Assembly (NCBI RefSeq): GCF_042697365.1
Contig: NZ_CP137605.1
DNA: 64,000 nt
Reading direction: 5' to 3' (one strand)
DNA from: Brucella pseudintermedia
Lineage (GTDB): Bacteria > Pseudomonadota > Alphaproteobacteria > Rhizobiales > Rhizobiaceae
Part shown: positions 17,644-26,980 of the stretch, piece by piece
Layout of the letters: the number at the start of each line of letters is the position of its first letter
Position numbering within the stretch: position 1 is the stretch's first letter
Program-made: the position numbers and the translations under genes
Notes under the pieces: generated by a model
Databases searched by the model: none
Seen by the model: the letters and a program-made list of their open reading frames with translations, nothing else
What the model was told of the DNA's origin: nothing

Positions 17644-20600
17644 ATGAACTTCTCACGCTTTTTCGTTGACCGCCCGGTCTTCGCTGGCGTTCTGTCGGTC
17701 CTGATCTTCGTTGCCGGTCTGATCGGCATGACAGGTCTGCCGATCTCGGAATATCCGGAAGTCGTGCCGCCGCAGATCGTGGTGCGCGCGCAATATCCGG
17801 GCGCCAACCCTGCTGTCATTTCCGAAACCGTCGCCACGCCGCTTGAAGAACAGATCAACGGCGTCGAGGGCATGCTTTACATGCAAAGCCAGGCGACCGC
17901 CGATGGCGTCATGACGCTGACCGTCACCTTCGCGCTCGGCACCGATCCCGATCAGGCCCAGCAGCTTGTGCAGAACCGTATCTCGCAGGCCGAACCGCGC
18001 CTGCCGGAAGAAGTGCGCACGCTTGGCGTCACGACCGCCAAAAGCTCGCCCGACCTGACGCTCGTCGTCCACATCATCTCGCCCGATGGCCGCTATGACG
18101 TGAACTATCTGCGCAACTATGCGGTTCTCAACGTCAAGGATCGCATCGCCCGCATTCCGGGCGTCGGACAGGTGCAGATATTCGGCGGCGGCGATTATTC
18201 GATGCGCGTCTGGATCGACCCGCAAAAGGCCGCCGAGCGCGGACTTTCCGCAAGCGACATCGCCAATGCCATCCGCCAGCAGAATGTTCAGGCCGCTGCC
18301 GGTGTCATCGGCGCATCGCCATCCGTCTCGGGCCTTGACCTGCAACTTTCCGTCAATGCGCAGGGCCGTCTCCAGTCGCCGGAAGAATTTGCGAACATTG
18401 TCGTGAAGTCAGGCGACGAAGGCGAAATCACCCGTCTGGGTGATGTGGCGCGTGTTGAAATGGGCGCAGCCGATTATTCGCTGCGCTCGCTGCTCGACAA
18501 CAAGCAGGCGGTCGGCATGGGCGTATTCCAGTCGCCCGGCTCCAATGCGCTGGAAATTTCCGAAAATGTCCATGCGGCCATGGCCGACCTGAAGAAGACC
18601 ATGCCGGAAGGCGTGGATTTCGATATCGTCTATGACACGACCGGGTTTGTTAAGGCGTCCATCGAGTCGGTCATCCATACCCTGCTCGAAGCCATCGTGC
18701 TGGTGGTGATCGTCGTCATCATGTTCCTGCAAACATGGCGCGCCTCCATCATTCCGCTGGTTGCCGTTCCGGTTTCCATCGTCGGCACATTCGCGGTCAT
18801 GTATGTGTTCGGCTTCTCCATCAATGCGCTCAGCCTCTTCGGCCTCGTGCTCGCCATCGGCATCGTGGTCGATGACGCCATCGTGGTGGTGGAAAATGTC
18901 GAGCGCAATATCGAACAGGGGCTGTCGCCGGTCGAGGCAACCTATCGCGCCATGCAGGAAGTGTCCGGGCCGATCATCGCCATTGCGCTGGTGCTGGTCG
19001 CCGTCTTCGTGCCGCTTGCCTTCATCACCGGACTGACCGGCCAGTTCTATCGCCAGTTCGCGCTCACCATCGCGATCTCGACGGTGATCTCGGCCTTCAA
19101 CTCGCTGACGCTTTCGCCCGCTCTGGCAGCCCTGTTGCTGCGCGGTCACGATGCGCCGAAGGATCGGCTCACCCGCATCATGGACAAGCTGTTCGGCTGG
19201 TTCTTCCGTGGCTTCAACCGTTTCTTCGGTGCAAGTTCGGAAGCCTATGGGCGCGGCGTCGGCGGCATTCTCTCGCGCAAGTCGCTGGTGATGGGCCTCT
19301 ATGTCGTGCTGCTTGGCGTCACCTTCGTCCTGTTCCGCGCGGTGCCCGGCGGCTTCGTTCCGGCGCAGGACAAGCAATATCTGATCGGCTTTGCGCAATT
19401 GCCGGATGCGGCAACGCTCGACCGTTCGGAAGATGTGATCCGCCGCATGAGCGACATCGCGCTCAAGCATCCGGGCGTAGCCAATGCCATCGCCTTCCCC
19501 GGCCTGTCGATCAACGGGTTCACCAACTCGTCGAACTCCGGCATCGTCTTCGTGACGCTGAAGCCGTTCGAGGAGCGCAAGACCCCGGAACTGTCGGCCA
19601 ATGCGATCACCATGGAGCTGAACCAGCAATACGGCGCCATTCAGGATGCCTTCATCGCCATGTTCCCGCCGCCGCCCGTTCAGGGCCTCGGCACGACCGG
19701 CGGCTTCAAGCTTCAGCTTGAGGATCGCAACGGGCTTGGCTTCAAGGCGCTGGACGATGCAACCAAGGCATTTCTCGCCAAGGCCTATCAGACGCCGGAA
19801 CTGGCCGGTCTCTATTCGAGCTACCAGATCAATGTGCCGCAGCTTTATGCCGATCTTGATCGCACGAAGGCGCGTCAGCTTGGCGTGGCGGTGACCGACG
19901 TGTTCGAAACCCTGCAAATCTATCTGGGGTCGCTTTATGTCAACGACTTCAATGCCTTCGGACGCACTTACAGCGTGCGCATTCAGGCCGATGCGAATTA
20001 TCGCAGCCATGCCGAGGATATCGGCAAGCTGAAGGTGCGCTCGCAATCGGGCGAGATGATCCCGCTGTCGGCGCTGCTGAAAGTCGAGCAGACGGTCGGT
20101 GCCGAACGCGCCATCCGTTATAACGGCTTCCTTTCCGCCGATATCAACGGCAACCCGGCCCCCGGCTTCTCGTCCGGCCAGGCACAGGCCGCCATTGAAC
20201 GGATCGCCGAGGAAACCTTGCCTCCGGGCATCGCCTATGAGTGGACCGACCTGACCTACCAGCAGATCCTTGCTGGCAATTCAGGCTTCCTCGTCTTCCC
20301 GCTGGCGCTGCTGCTCGTCTATCTGGTGCTGGCCGCGCAATATGAAAGCCTTGCCCTGCCGCTGTCGATCATCATGATCGTGCCGATGGGGATCATGGCG
20401 GCACTCACCGGCGTCTGGCTGACAGGCGGCGACAACAACGTCTTCACCCAGATCGGCTTGATCGTCCTTGTGGGGCTATCGGCGAAGAATGCGATCCTGA
20501 TCGTGGAATTCGCCCGCGAGCTGGAACTGTCGGGAAGAGGCGTCGTGCAGGCGGCGGTCGAGGCAAGCCGGTTGCGTCTGCGCCCGATCCTGATGACCTC

Positions 20601-20829
20601 GATGGCCTTCATCATGGGCGTGGTGCCGCTGGTGGTGTCCACGGGTGCTGGTGCGGAAATGCGCTCGGCCATGGGCATCGCGGTCTTTGCAGGCATGATC
20701 GGCGTGACCGCCTTCGGCATCTTCATGACGCCGGTGTTCTATGTGCTGATCCGCAAGCTCTCCGGCGAGCGCCCGCTGAAACATGCAGGGGCCAAGATCG
20801 AGGCCCCGCATCTGGTGCCGGGGGAATAA
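17644..20829 (+). CDS. RND multidrug efflux transporter (AcrB/BepE-BepG type)
   Basis: A 1061-residue hydrophobe/amphiphile-efflux RND pump. It starts MNFSRFFVDRPVFA, the usual HAE1 N-terminus, and TM4 keeps the proton-relay aspartates in GIVVDDAIVVVENVER (about residue 405). Two periplasmic loops and 12 TM segments fit the family's ~1030-1060 residues. Start 17644 follows a GGGGG Shine-Dalgarno; a longer frame from 17560 lacks one. No outer-membrane channel gene follows, so it likely uses a channel encoded elsewhere, as BepC does in Brucella. A GC-rich hairpin ends the operon. Confidence 0.95.
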   Translation: MNFSRFFVDRPVFAGVLSVLIFVAGLIGMTGLPISEYPEVVPPQIVVRAQYPGANPAVISETVATPLEEQINGVEGMLYMQSQATADGVMTLTVTFALGTDPDQAQQLVQNRISQAEPRLPEEVRTLGVTTAKSSPDLTLVVHIISPDGRYDVNYLRNYAVLNVKDRIARIPGVGQVQIFGGGDYSMRVWIDPQKAAERGLSASDIANAIRQQNVQAAAGVIGASPSVSGLDLQLSVNAQGRLQSPEEFANIVVKSGDEGEITRLGDVARVEMGAADYSLRSLLDNKQAVGMGVFQSPGSNALEISENVHAAMADLKKTMPEGVDFDIVYDTTGFVKASIESVIHTLLEAIVLVVIVVIMFLQTWRASIIPLVAVPVSIVGTFAVMYVFGFSINALSLFGLVLAIGIVVDDAIVVVENVERNIEQGLSPVEATYRAMQEVSGPIIAIALVLVAVFVPLAFITGLTGQFYRQFALTIAISTVISAFNSLTLSPALAALLLRGHDAPKDRLTRIMDKLFGWFFRGFNRFFGASSEAYGRGVGGILSRKSLVMGLYVVLLGVTFVLFRAVPGGFVPAQDKQYLIGFAQLPDAATLDRSEDVIRRMSDIALKHPGVANAIAFPGLSINGFTNSSNSGIVFVTLKPFEERKTPELSANAITMELNQQYGAIQDAFIAMFPPPPVQGLGTTGGFKLQLEDRNGLGFKALDDATKAFLAKAYQTPELAGLYSSYQINVPQLYADLDRTKARQLGVAVTDVFETLQIYLGSLYVNDFNAFGRTYSVRIQADANYRSHAEDIGKLKVRSQSGEMIPLSALLKVEQTVGAERAIRYNGFLSADINGNPAPGFSSGQAQAAIERIAEETLPPGIAYEWTDLTYQQILAGNSGFLVFPLALLLVYLVLAAQYESLALPLSIIMIVPMGIMAALTGVWLTGGDNNVFTQIGLIVLVGLSAKNAILIVEFARELELSGRGVVQAAVEASRLRLRPILMTSMAFIMGVVPLVVSTGAGAEMRSAMGIAVFAGMIGVTAFGIFMTPVFYVLIRKLSGERPLKHAGAKIEAPHLVPGE

Positions 20830-20860
20830 CCCGGCGTCTCCTTCCATCGCCTTCTACAGA

Positions 20861-20882
20861 GGGGCCGGAGCAATCCGGCCCC
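20861..20882 (+). terminator. GC-rich hairpin after the RND operon
   Basis: A perfect 9-bp stem, GGGGCCGGA/TCCGGCCCC, with a GCAA tetraloop 31 nt after the pump stop. No U-run follows, so it is a weak intrinsic terminator or an mRNA-stabilising 3' end. Confidence 0.55.
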
Positions 20883-20975
20883 AACTTCATTGTGAACTTG
20901 TCCTAAGCCGTCGCGATATCGCCCGAATCGGTTCCTTAAGAGGAGGCTTTGTCCGCTGCATGAAGGAGAAGATCG

Positions 20976-21353
20976 TTGCAGAAGTCCGGTTTGCTTGCCC
21001 TCGTCCTCGCTGCCACTGCGCTGCCAGCATGTTCCGAAACGACGCCCGGTCCTTCGGCAAGCGCCTCCCCCGCCAGACCTCCAGTCGATCCGACACCCAT
21101 TACCGGCAACTGGTGCAGCCCCGACGGACAGCGATTCGCCATTTCCGGCGAGCGTTTCGACAGCCGTGACAGCCAGTGCTCGGTCACGCGGATGAACAAT
21201 TATGAAGGCACCTTTACCGTTTCGATGGCCTGCAATGCCAATGGCCAGCAGTCGAAGGAAAACATCACCATTTCACCCGTCGGTGAGACGCTGCATATCT
21301 CGTTCCTGTCGATGGGCGGCAAGCGGGCGGTGGTCAGCCGCTGCGCCTCCTGA
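20976..21353 (+). CDS. AprI/Inh-type protease-inhibitor-like lipoprotein
   Basis: A 125-residue putative lipoprotein with lipobox LPAC (Cys19) and a C-terminal domain resembling the AprI/Inh beta-barrel inhibitor family (TGNWCSPDGQRFAISGERFD, then a paired Cys in DSQCSV). Two further cysteines near the end (MACN, SRCAS) may form disulfides. The start is TTG at 20976, supported by AAGGAG at the right spacing; no in-frame ATG fits. Function as periplasmic inhibitor is only family inference. Confidence 0.75.
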   Translation: MQKSGLLALVLAATALPACSETTPGPSASASPARPPVDPTPITGNWCSPDGQRFAISGERFDSRDSQCSVTRMNNYEGTFTVSMACNANGQQSKENITISPVGETLHISFLSMGGKRAVVSRCAS

Positions 21354-21583
21354 TCGGGCCAAAATCAAATCAAGGCAGAACCATGATCTGGCGCGATTTT
21401 CGCGCCAATTGCTTTTTTGAGCGGCAAATCATCCGGTTTTGCCGCCGGAAGTTGTGGCGAACGCCCGGCAAATTCATGGCAAAATGTGGCAACCGGCCTT
21501 TTGGACAATGTGATACGACAGCAGGAACCTCTTCTGCTAAACTTGCCCCCGCAATGCCATACCCACAATATAGGGAGACAGAC

Positions 21584-21748
21584 ATGAAAGTCGTATTCGT
21601 GACTACCGCTGTCCTCGCTCTGTCGGTTGCTTTATCGGCTACAGGCGCGATGGCAGACTGCACCTATCACAGCGCCCAATCTTCCACGAAGATCGAGAAG
21701 CCCCAAACCACTGCAAGCATCCAGACGACGGCGCCGGAACAGAAATAA
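21584..21748 (+). CDS. Small exported protein, unknown function
   Basis: A 54-residue peptide with a clear signal sequence (MKVVFVTTAVLALSVALSATGAMA) and a short mature part rich in Ser, Thr and Gln with a single Cys. AGGGAG lies eight bases before the ATG. The mature form would be about 30 residues. No family recognised; it may be a periplasmic peptide of the kind common in Brucellaceae. Confidence 0.6.
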   Translation: MKVVFVTTAVLALSVALSATGAMADCTYHSAQSSTKIEKPQTTASIQTTAPEQK

Positions 21749-21827
21749 CTGCCGGAAACTGACCCCTACCCTGATTCGTGACGATCGCGCTGAAACGCCG
21801 GTCGTCACTTTTTTGAACAATGCGGGC

Positions 21828-21861
21828 AAAAAAAAGCGCGCCCTCCAGGTTGAAGGACGCG
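21828..21861 (-). terminator. Strong intrinsic terminator for a minus-strand transcript
   Basis: Read on the minus strand, CGCGTCCTTCA and TGGAGGGCGCG form an 11-bp stem (two G-U pairs) around an ACC loop, directly followed by eight U. There is no protein gene on this strand upstream of it for several hundred bases, so it most likely ends a non-coding RNA. Confidence 0.75.
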
Positions 21862-22140
21862 AAAGAGGTGCAAGCTCGCTCTGTTCGAGGAACCTGAACG
21901 GCAGGTTCTAGGCTCGACCAGATGCCTGTCGGCCATTCTGTCCTGGAAGCGACCTGAATACGGGACCGGTTTTTGTTCGTAGCCCGAAACATTCGCTTCG
22001 AGAGTAACCGTTATCGCCGCTTTCGCGCTGTCCGGACTGGTTTGGCTGCCTATCGACCCCGACTCCCCGCGGTCGATAAGCAGCCCCCGCCCAATTTTGC
22101 GTCAGCCTCCTAAGCCCAACAGGCCGACGGGTATTTAGTG
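21828..22140 (-). ncRNA. Candidate structured orphan RNA
   Basis: A gene-free stretch of about 300 bases between a small exported protein and a divergent operon. On the minus strand it folds into consecutive hairpins: GTCGGCCT with AGGCTGAC-type pairing near the 5' end (about 22095-22125), a 14-bp stem GCTGCTTATCGACC/GGTCGATAGGCAGC (about 22042-22084), GAACCTG/CAGGTTC around CCGTT (about 21889-21907), and the terminator at 21828. The 5' end is unknown. It is not tmRNA (no tag reading frame like ANDNN), not SRP RNA and not RNase P as far as I can see. Promoter elements are weak by eye. Confidence 0.5.
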
Positions 22141-22430
22141 AACGCTCCAGTAGCGAAAAACAATTCCCCTATTCAGGGGGATATGAAACAAAGATAAACC
22201 GGCCTTCCTGGTCCGCAATGACTTTGCGCGACCGGTAGATTTTGAAAGACTTTATGAAAGCATTTGATATTTATTTTGAATTGAACCAGACTTTTTCAGT
22301 GTTGTGTGCGAATTGGCGCTTTTTAAGGAAAATTTCGTCCGCCAAACTCAGGAGATTCTTGAAATTGCGGGCGTCCTGCCTTTTAAGCTTCGATACATTC
22401 GCATTCTTTCGTTTCTGGAGATTACCCCAC

Positions 22431-22976
22431 GTGTCATGCGCAAACTGGATGTTCGCTCTCCGGCGTCTTCTGGCGCTCCCGGCACTGATCGCGCTGTTGG
22501 CCCTCTGCCAAATCCCCCATGCCGCTAGCGCGGCTGAGGCAGCATCGTCCGCGACAGTGACCGTCACGCTGACCGTCATCGGCCCGGACGGAACGACCCG
22601 CGTGCTGGCAAGCGATGACTTCACCCAACTGCCGCAGAACAGCCTGCAAACCAGTACCGCCTGGACCGAAGGGCCGCAAAATTTCGACGGCGTGCTGCTG
22701 CGCGACGTGCTGGCAACGGTAGGCGTCGACGGGAAGGACGCCGCAGACCGTTCGATCACCATTCTTGCGATCAACGACTACAGTATCAGCATTCCGCTGC
22801 AAGACGCCTACAGGTACAATGTGCTGGTCGCGCACAAGATGAACGGCAGGGAGCTTAGCCTGCGCGACAAGGGGCCGTACTGGATCGTCTATCCGCGCGA
22901 TCAGCATCAGGAGCTGAACGATTCGCGCTATGATCACCGCTGGGCGTGGCAGTTGAAGCAGATCGAGGTGAAATGA
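22431..22976 (+). CDS. Exported molybdopterin-oxidoreductase-fold protein
   Basis: A 181-residue exported protein with signal segment ALRRLLALPALIALLALC and Ala-rich cleavage region. The mature part resembles the sulfite-oxidase/YedY-type Mo-binding fold domain, with FDGVLLRDVLATVGV and the C-terminal DKGPYWIVYPRD and YDHRWAWQLKQIEVK. It is much shorter than enzymes of that fold and lacks the Mo-ligand cysteine region, so a ligand-binding role is more likely than catalysis. Start GTG 22431 has GGAG ten bases before it; ATG 22449 is the alternative. It overlaps the histidine-kinase start (ATGA), suggesting a sensory partner. Confidence 0.75.
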   Translation: MSCANWMFALRRLLALPALIALLALCQIPHAASAAEAASSATVTVTLTVIGPDGTTRVLASDDFTQLPQNSLQTSTAWTEGPQNFDGVLLRDVLATVGVDGKDAADRSITILAINDYSISIPLQDAYRYNVLVAHKMNGRELSLRDKGPYWIVYPRDQHQELNDSRYDHRWAWQLKQIEVK

Positions 22977-24364
22977 GAATCAAGCGAGGCTACATTCTCT
23001 CCGGCCTGGTCATGGCAGGTTTTGCAGCCCTGCTCGCTTATGCATTCATTCAGCTTCTCGAAATCCAGAAATCGCTTGCAACCTATACCGGCGAGAACAT
23101 GGTCTGGGCGATTACCAAGACAGAACGCGACGCCAGCCGCCTGGCCGAAACGGCGCTGACATTACCTGCGGGCAGCACGAATACAGCCGATCTCTCGCTG
23201 CGGCTTGACGTTCTCTACAGCCGTTTTGCACTTCTGGACGATGGCCCGCAGAAGAAATATTTCGCAGGCATTCCGGGCGCTGCCGAAATCATCCGGCGCA
23301 ATGCAGACCGGCTTCCCGAAATCGAGGCGATGATCAAGGCCGGGCCGGAACAATTCGACCCCGCCGCCATTTATCAGGCGCTGGTTCCCATGCGCGATGA
23401 ACTGACCAAGGTTGCCAATGATGCAACCATCGTGGAGCAGGACCGCGGCGGCGCGCAGCGCGACCAGCAATTGCAATCGATCTACCTGATCATGTTCGCG
23501 GTGCTGGGCATCATGGCGACAGGCGCCATCCTGTCCTGGCAGCTTTTGTCCAACATGCGCAGGGCCGAGCGCGCCCACAAGGCCTTGCAGGAATACAAGC
23601 AGCAACTGGAACAGACCGTCGCCGACCGCACTGCCGCCCTGCGCGAGGCGCTGGAAAACGAGCGCAAGGCCAAGGAACTCTACAAAAGCTTCATCACCAC
23701 GGTTTCACACCAGTTCCGCACGCCCGTTTCGATCATCGACATCATCGCCCAGCGCTTCATCCGTCGGGCCGACGAGTTCACGCCTGAAATCATTATCGAC
23801 AAGGCCAAGCGGATGCGGAACGCCAGCCGCCGCCTGATCCTGCTTCTGGAGAGCACCGCCAATGCGGAACGCCTCGATGAGAACGGGTTTCAGATCAACC
23901 GGCAGCCGGTCGATTTCTCCGAACTGGTGCGCAACACCTGCGCCTATCATCAGGAACTGCATCCGGAACTGGAACTGGTGACGGACATCAAGGACAGCGA
24001 GACTTTCTGTTATTGCGACGGCATTCTGGTCGAGCAGATACTGGTCAACCTGCTTGGCAACGCCACCAAATATTCGCCCGTCAACAAGCCCATCGAAGTC
24101 AGCACGGAAGAAGACGAAAACGGCTTCCGCTGCATCGTCCGCGACCATGGCATCGGCATACCGGCGGAAGAAACGGATCGCATATTCACGCGTTTTTTCC
24201 GCGCCAGCAACGCGTCGCACATGGCGGGCACCGGCCTCGGCCTCAGCCTGTCACGCGCGCTGGCCGAATTGCACGGCGGAACGCTTGTCTTCACTTCGGT
24301 CGAAGGACAAGGTACGGTATTCATTCTGTCCCTGCCAAAGGTGGCCCAACATGCGACTGCCTGA
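22973..24364 (+). CDS. Membrane sensor histidine kinase
   Basis: A 463-residue kinase with TM1 (about 8-28), a periplasmic sensing part (about 29-175), TM2 (IYLIMFAVLGIMATGAIL, about 178-196), a coiled coil (about 205-245), and a catalytic core with H-box SHQFRTP, N-box QILVNLLGNATKYSP, and G-boxes DHGIGIP and GTGLGLSLSR. Its ATG overlaps the stop of the Mo-fold protein and its end overlaps the response regulator by 14 nt, so the three are one translationally coupled system. The extracytoplasmic Mo-fold protein probably presents the signal (inference). Confidence 0.93.
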   Translation: MRIKRGYILSGLVMAGFAALLAYAFIQLLEIQKSLATYTGENMVWAITKTERDASRLAETALTLPAGSTNTADLSLRLDVLYSRFALLDDGPQKKYFAGIPGAAEIIRRNADRLPEIEAMIKAGPEQFDPAAIYQALVPMRDELTKVANDATIVEQDRGGAQRDQQLQSIYLIMFAVLGIMATGAILSWQLLSNMRRAERAHKALQEYKQQLEQTVADRTAALREALENERKAKELYKSFITTVSHQFRTPVSIIDIIAQRFIRRADEFTPEIIIDKAKRMRNASRRLILLLESTANAERLDENGFQINRQPVDFSELVRNTCAYHQELHPELELVTDIKDSETFCYCDGILVEQILVNLLGNATKYSPVNKPIEVSTEEDENGFRCIVRDHGIGIPAEETDRIFTRFFRASNASHMAGTGLGLSLSRALAELHGGTLVFTSVEGQGTVFILSLPKVAQHATA

Positions 24365-25001
24365 AAATCCCCCCACGCCTACCGTCCTCTGCATCGAGGA
24401 CGAAACGCATATTCTTGAAGAACTGATCGATGAACTGAGCACTTCGGGCTTCAACGCCATTGGCGCCGCCAATGCAGGTGAAGCGCTGCGGGTGCTGGAG
24501 CGGACGACGCCCGACATCATCATCTGCGATATATTGATGCCCGGCACCAACGGCCTGCAGTTTCTGGAACAGATTCGCGGCTCCCGGCCCGATCTTGCCG
24601 GAACGCCATTCCTGTTCCTGACCGCCCTTGCCGACCGAAGCCACGAGCTGACCGGCAGAGAGGCCGGTGCCGACGACTATCTCACGAAGCCAATCGATTT
24701 CGACGTTCTCATCCTCACGATTCGCGCCAAGCTTAATCTGGTGGCGCGCGTAAAGGCCATATCCACCCCTTCCGCTGCGGTGGAACCGAATGGAGATTTC
24801 ATCCATCTTTCGCGCCGGGAAACCGAAGTGCTGAAGGAGATCGGCACCGGCCAGCGCAACGGCGAAATCGCCCGCAAACTGGGCCTCTCGGAACACACGG
24901 TCAGCGATTATGTGAAGGCGATCTACCAGAAGCTCAGCGTGTCGTCGCGCGCCGAAGCAACACGGGAAGCAATCCGGCGCGGACTGGTCGACATGAGATA
25001 G
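24351..25001 (+). CDS. Response regulator, REC-LuxR type
   Basis: A 216-residue regulator. The receiver domain (about 10-125) has the acidic pair in CIEDE, the phospho-Asp in IIICDILMPG, Thr in FLTAL and Lys in YLTKPID. A LuxR/GerE helix-turn-helix follows (about 150-210: LSRRETEVLKEIGTGQRN, then IARKLGLSEHTVSDYVKAI). Start ATG 24351 lies inside the end of the kinase gene. Target genes unknown. Confidence 0.93.
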   Translation: MRLPENPPTPTVLCIEDETHILEELIDELSTSGFNAIGAANAGEALRVLERTTPDIIICDILMPGTNGLQFLEQIRGSRPDLAGTPFLFLTALADRSHELTGREAGADDYLTKPIDFDVLILTIRAKLNLVARVKAISTPSAAVEPNGDFIHLSRRETEVLKEIGTGQRNGEIARKLGLSEHTVSDYVKAIYQKLSVSSRAEATREAIRRGLVDMR

Positions 25002-25029
25002 ACCGACCAGTTCAATCGATTTTTTGGGG

Positions 25030-26265
25030 ATGAACGGTAATGATCTCGACAATCCCCACGCCCCAAATTACGGTTTTCGCATGAAGCAACCGGTTCAACG
25101 ACGCGCTGTCTTCTTCATTGGCGGCTATGATCCTAAAACGCCGGAGGCGTTTTTTGGGCGATTGAGCAGAGAAATCAAAAGGTTCGAAGCCCTCTGGAGC
25201 GTCCGTTCCGAGGTTTCGGATGTCAGCACGTCGCCGGATCGAGAGACAGGCTCCGTCTCGATCCGGACGGTTCCCGCCGACAATGGCTGGGCGACCGAAA
25301 CGGACTTCAATTTTCTCGTTCTCGACAGAATCGTATTGGCGGATTTCGACCGTCCGCTCCCGGTCCGGCTGGCCAAATATCTTGTCGCCTTCGGCGATTT
25401 CGTCCTTACCGGCACCGCATTTCGCTTCTTCGCCAGGGCATGGCGGTTCGGGCTTTATTTCCTCTACCCGTTTCTCGTGTTCGTCCTGTTCGTGGTGGCG
25501 GGCTATGCGGCGGCGCGGGCGACGGTTAACTGGCTCGGCGCCCTGAGCTGGCTCGTCGGGCTTGCGGTTTTTTCGGCGGCACTCGCCATTCTGGGCAAAA
25601 GATGGTCCACCAACCATCTGATGGACCTGTGGTCGTTCTCGCTCAATTTCATTCGCGGGCGGCGGCGAGATGCAGAATCCCTGATGCAGCGCTTTGCAGC
25701 GGGCATCGTCGAACAGACCGCCGCGAAACAATATGACGAGGTCATCCTGATCGGCCACAGCACCGGCGGCATGCTGATGCTGGACGTGGCCGCGCGTTGC
25801 CTCGCCATCGATCCGCAATTCAGCAGCCATGCGCCGCAGGTGTCTGTCCTCACCCTCGGCTCGACCGCGCTCAAGGCAGGCTATCATCCGGCGGGCGGGC
25901 ATTTTCGCGAGAGCGTGCAGCGGCTGGTTGACGATGGCAAAATCGACTGGGTGGAAATCCAGTGCCTGACCGATGCGATCAATTTCTACAAGACCGATCC
26001 GGTGGCGGAAATGGGCTTGAAACGGGAGCCGCAGCGCAATTTTCCCGTCACACGGACAGTGCGCATGAAGGAAATGCTGCAGCCGGAAATCTACAAGCGC
26101 GTAAAGCGGAACCTTTTTCGCGTGCATTATCAATATGTATTCGGAAACACGAAGCCCTATTGGTATGATTTCTTTCAGATCTGCTGCGGTCCGCTCTCGC
26201 TTCGCGAACGGACGGACGACCGCATCATCGGTGCCCAGCCAAGGAAGGAAACCGTTGCCGAATGA
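25030..26265 (+). CDS. Membrane-anchored alpha/beta hydrolase-like protein
   Basis: A 411-residue protein with two hydrophobic segments in its middle (about residues 140-190: FLYPFLVFVLFVVAGYAAA; LSWLVGLAVFSAALAIL) and a lipase-like nucleophile elbow GHSTGGML (about residue 243). The N-terminal VFFIGGYDPKTPEAFF resembles an oxyanion strand. Start could be 25030 or the ATG at 25081; neither has a strong Shine-Dalgarno. It overlaps the ICMT-like gene by four bases (ATGA), so the two are cotranslated. No substrate assigned. Confidence 0.75.
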   Translation: MNGNDLDNPHAPNYGFRMKQPVQRRAVFFIGGYDPKTPEAFFGRLSREIKRFEALWSVRSEVSDVSTSPDRETGSVSIRTVPADNGWATETDFNFLVLDRIVLADFDRPLPVRLAKYLVAFGDFVLTGTAFRFFARAWRFGLYFLYPFLVFVLFVVAGYAAARATVNWLGALSWLVGLAVFSAALAILGKRWSTNHLMDLWSFSLNFIRGRRRDAESLMQRFAAGIVEQTAAKQYDEVILIGHSTGGMLMLDVAARCLAIDPQFSSHAPQVSVLTLGSTALKAGYHPAGGHFRESVQRLVDDGKIDWVEIQCLTDAINFYKTDPVAEMGLKREPQRNFPVTRTVRMKEMLQPEIYKRVKRNLFRVHYQYVFGNTKPYWYDFFQICCGPLSLRERTDDRIIGAQPRKETVAE

Positions 26266-26849
26266 CACCGACACTGGCCGCAATCGTCTGGGGCATCGGG
26301 CTTGTCGCCTGGGTCGTTATCCGCATTCCGCACCAGCGGCGCGCACGCAAGATCAAGGTTGCAAACGATGCGAAGACGCTGGCTGACCGGCTGGCGCTGG
26401 GTGCGGCGACAGTCGGCCTGTCGCTGATCCCCATCGTCTATGTCGCGACCGGCTTTCCCGCCTTTGCCGATTATGCTTTCCAGCCGTGGCTCGCCGGGAT
26501 CGGGCTGATCGTCGAAATCGCCTTCCTCTGGCTTTTTTATGCCAGCCATCGGCAATTGGGCAAGAACTGGTCGGTCTCGCTTGAAATCCGCCGCGAGCAC
26601 AAGCTGGTGACCGACGGGCTTTACAAATATGTCCGTCATCCGATGTATCTGTCGTTCTGGCTGTGGGCGATTGCACAATTCTGCCTGCTGCCGAACTGGT
26701 TTGCCGGGCTGGCCGGGCTTGTCGGCGTCGCTATCCTCTATTTCTATCGGGTCGGCCACGAGGAGGCGATGATGCGCGCGGCCTTTGGCGCGTCCTATGA
26801 CGACTATGCGCGCCGGACGGGCCGCGTCATTCCGAAACTCAAGTTCTAG
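26262..26849 (+). CDS. Isoprenylcysteine methyltransferase (ICMT)-like membrane protein
   Basis: A 195-residue polytopic protein of the ICMT/phospholipid-methyltransferase group. The C-terminal signature is clear: LVTDGLYKYVRHPMYLSF, then RVGHEEAMMRAAFGASYDDY. Bacterial members lack prenylated substrates and probably methylate small molecules or lipids. ATG overlaps the stop of the preceding hydrolase. Confidence 0.88.
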   Translation: MTPTLAAIVWGIGLVAWVVIRIPHQRRARKIKVANDAKTLADRLALGAATVGLSLIPIVYVATGFPAFADYAFQPWLAGIGLIVEIAFLWLFYASHRQLGKNWSVSLEIRREHKLVTDGLYKYVRHPMYLSFWLWAIAQFCLLPNWFAGLAGLVGVAILYFYRVGHEEAMMRAAFGASYDDYARRTGRVIPKLKF

Positions 26850-26980
26850 TGATTTGGCTGAAACGGATCGGCGCTCTAAATAGCTGTTTCGATGCTCCTC
26901 GTTCGAAAGTCATTTTTCGAACGCGCCCCAACAGGTAGTCGAAGATGGTTTCAAAGCCCGATCGTTCGCATTCGAAAATC

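Noticed and set aside
21828..22140. tmRNA, SRP RNA or RNase P RNA
   Set aside because: No tag reading frame, no SRP GGAAG tetraloop region, and no RNase P core motifs were found.
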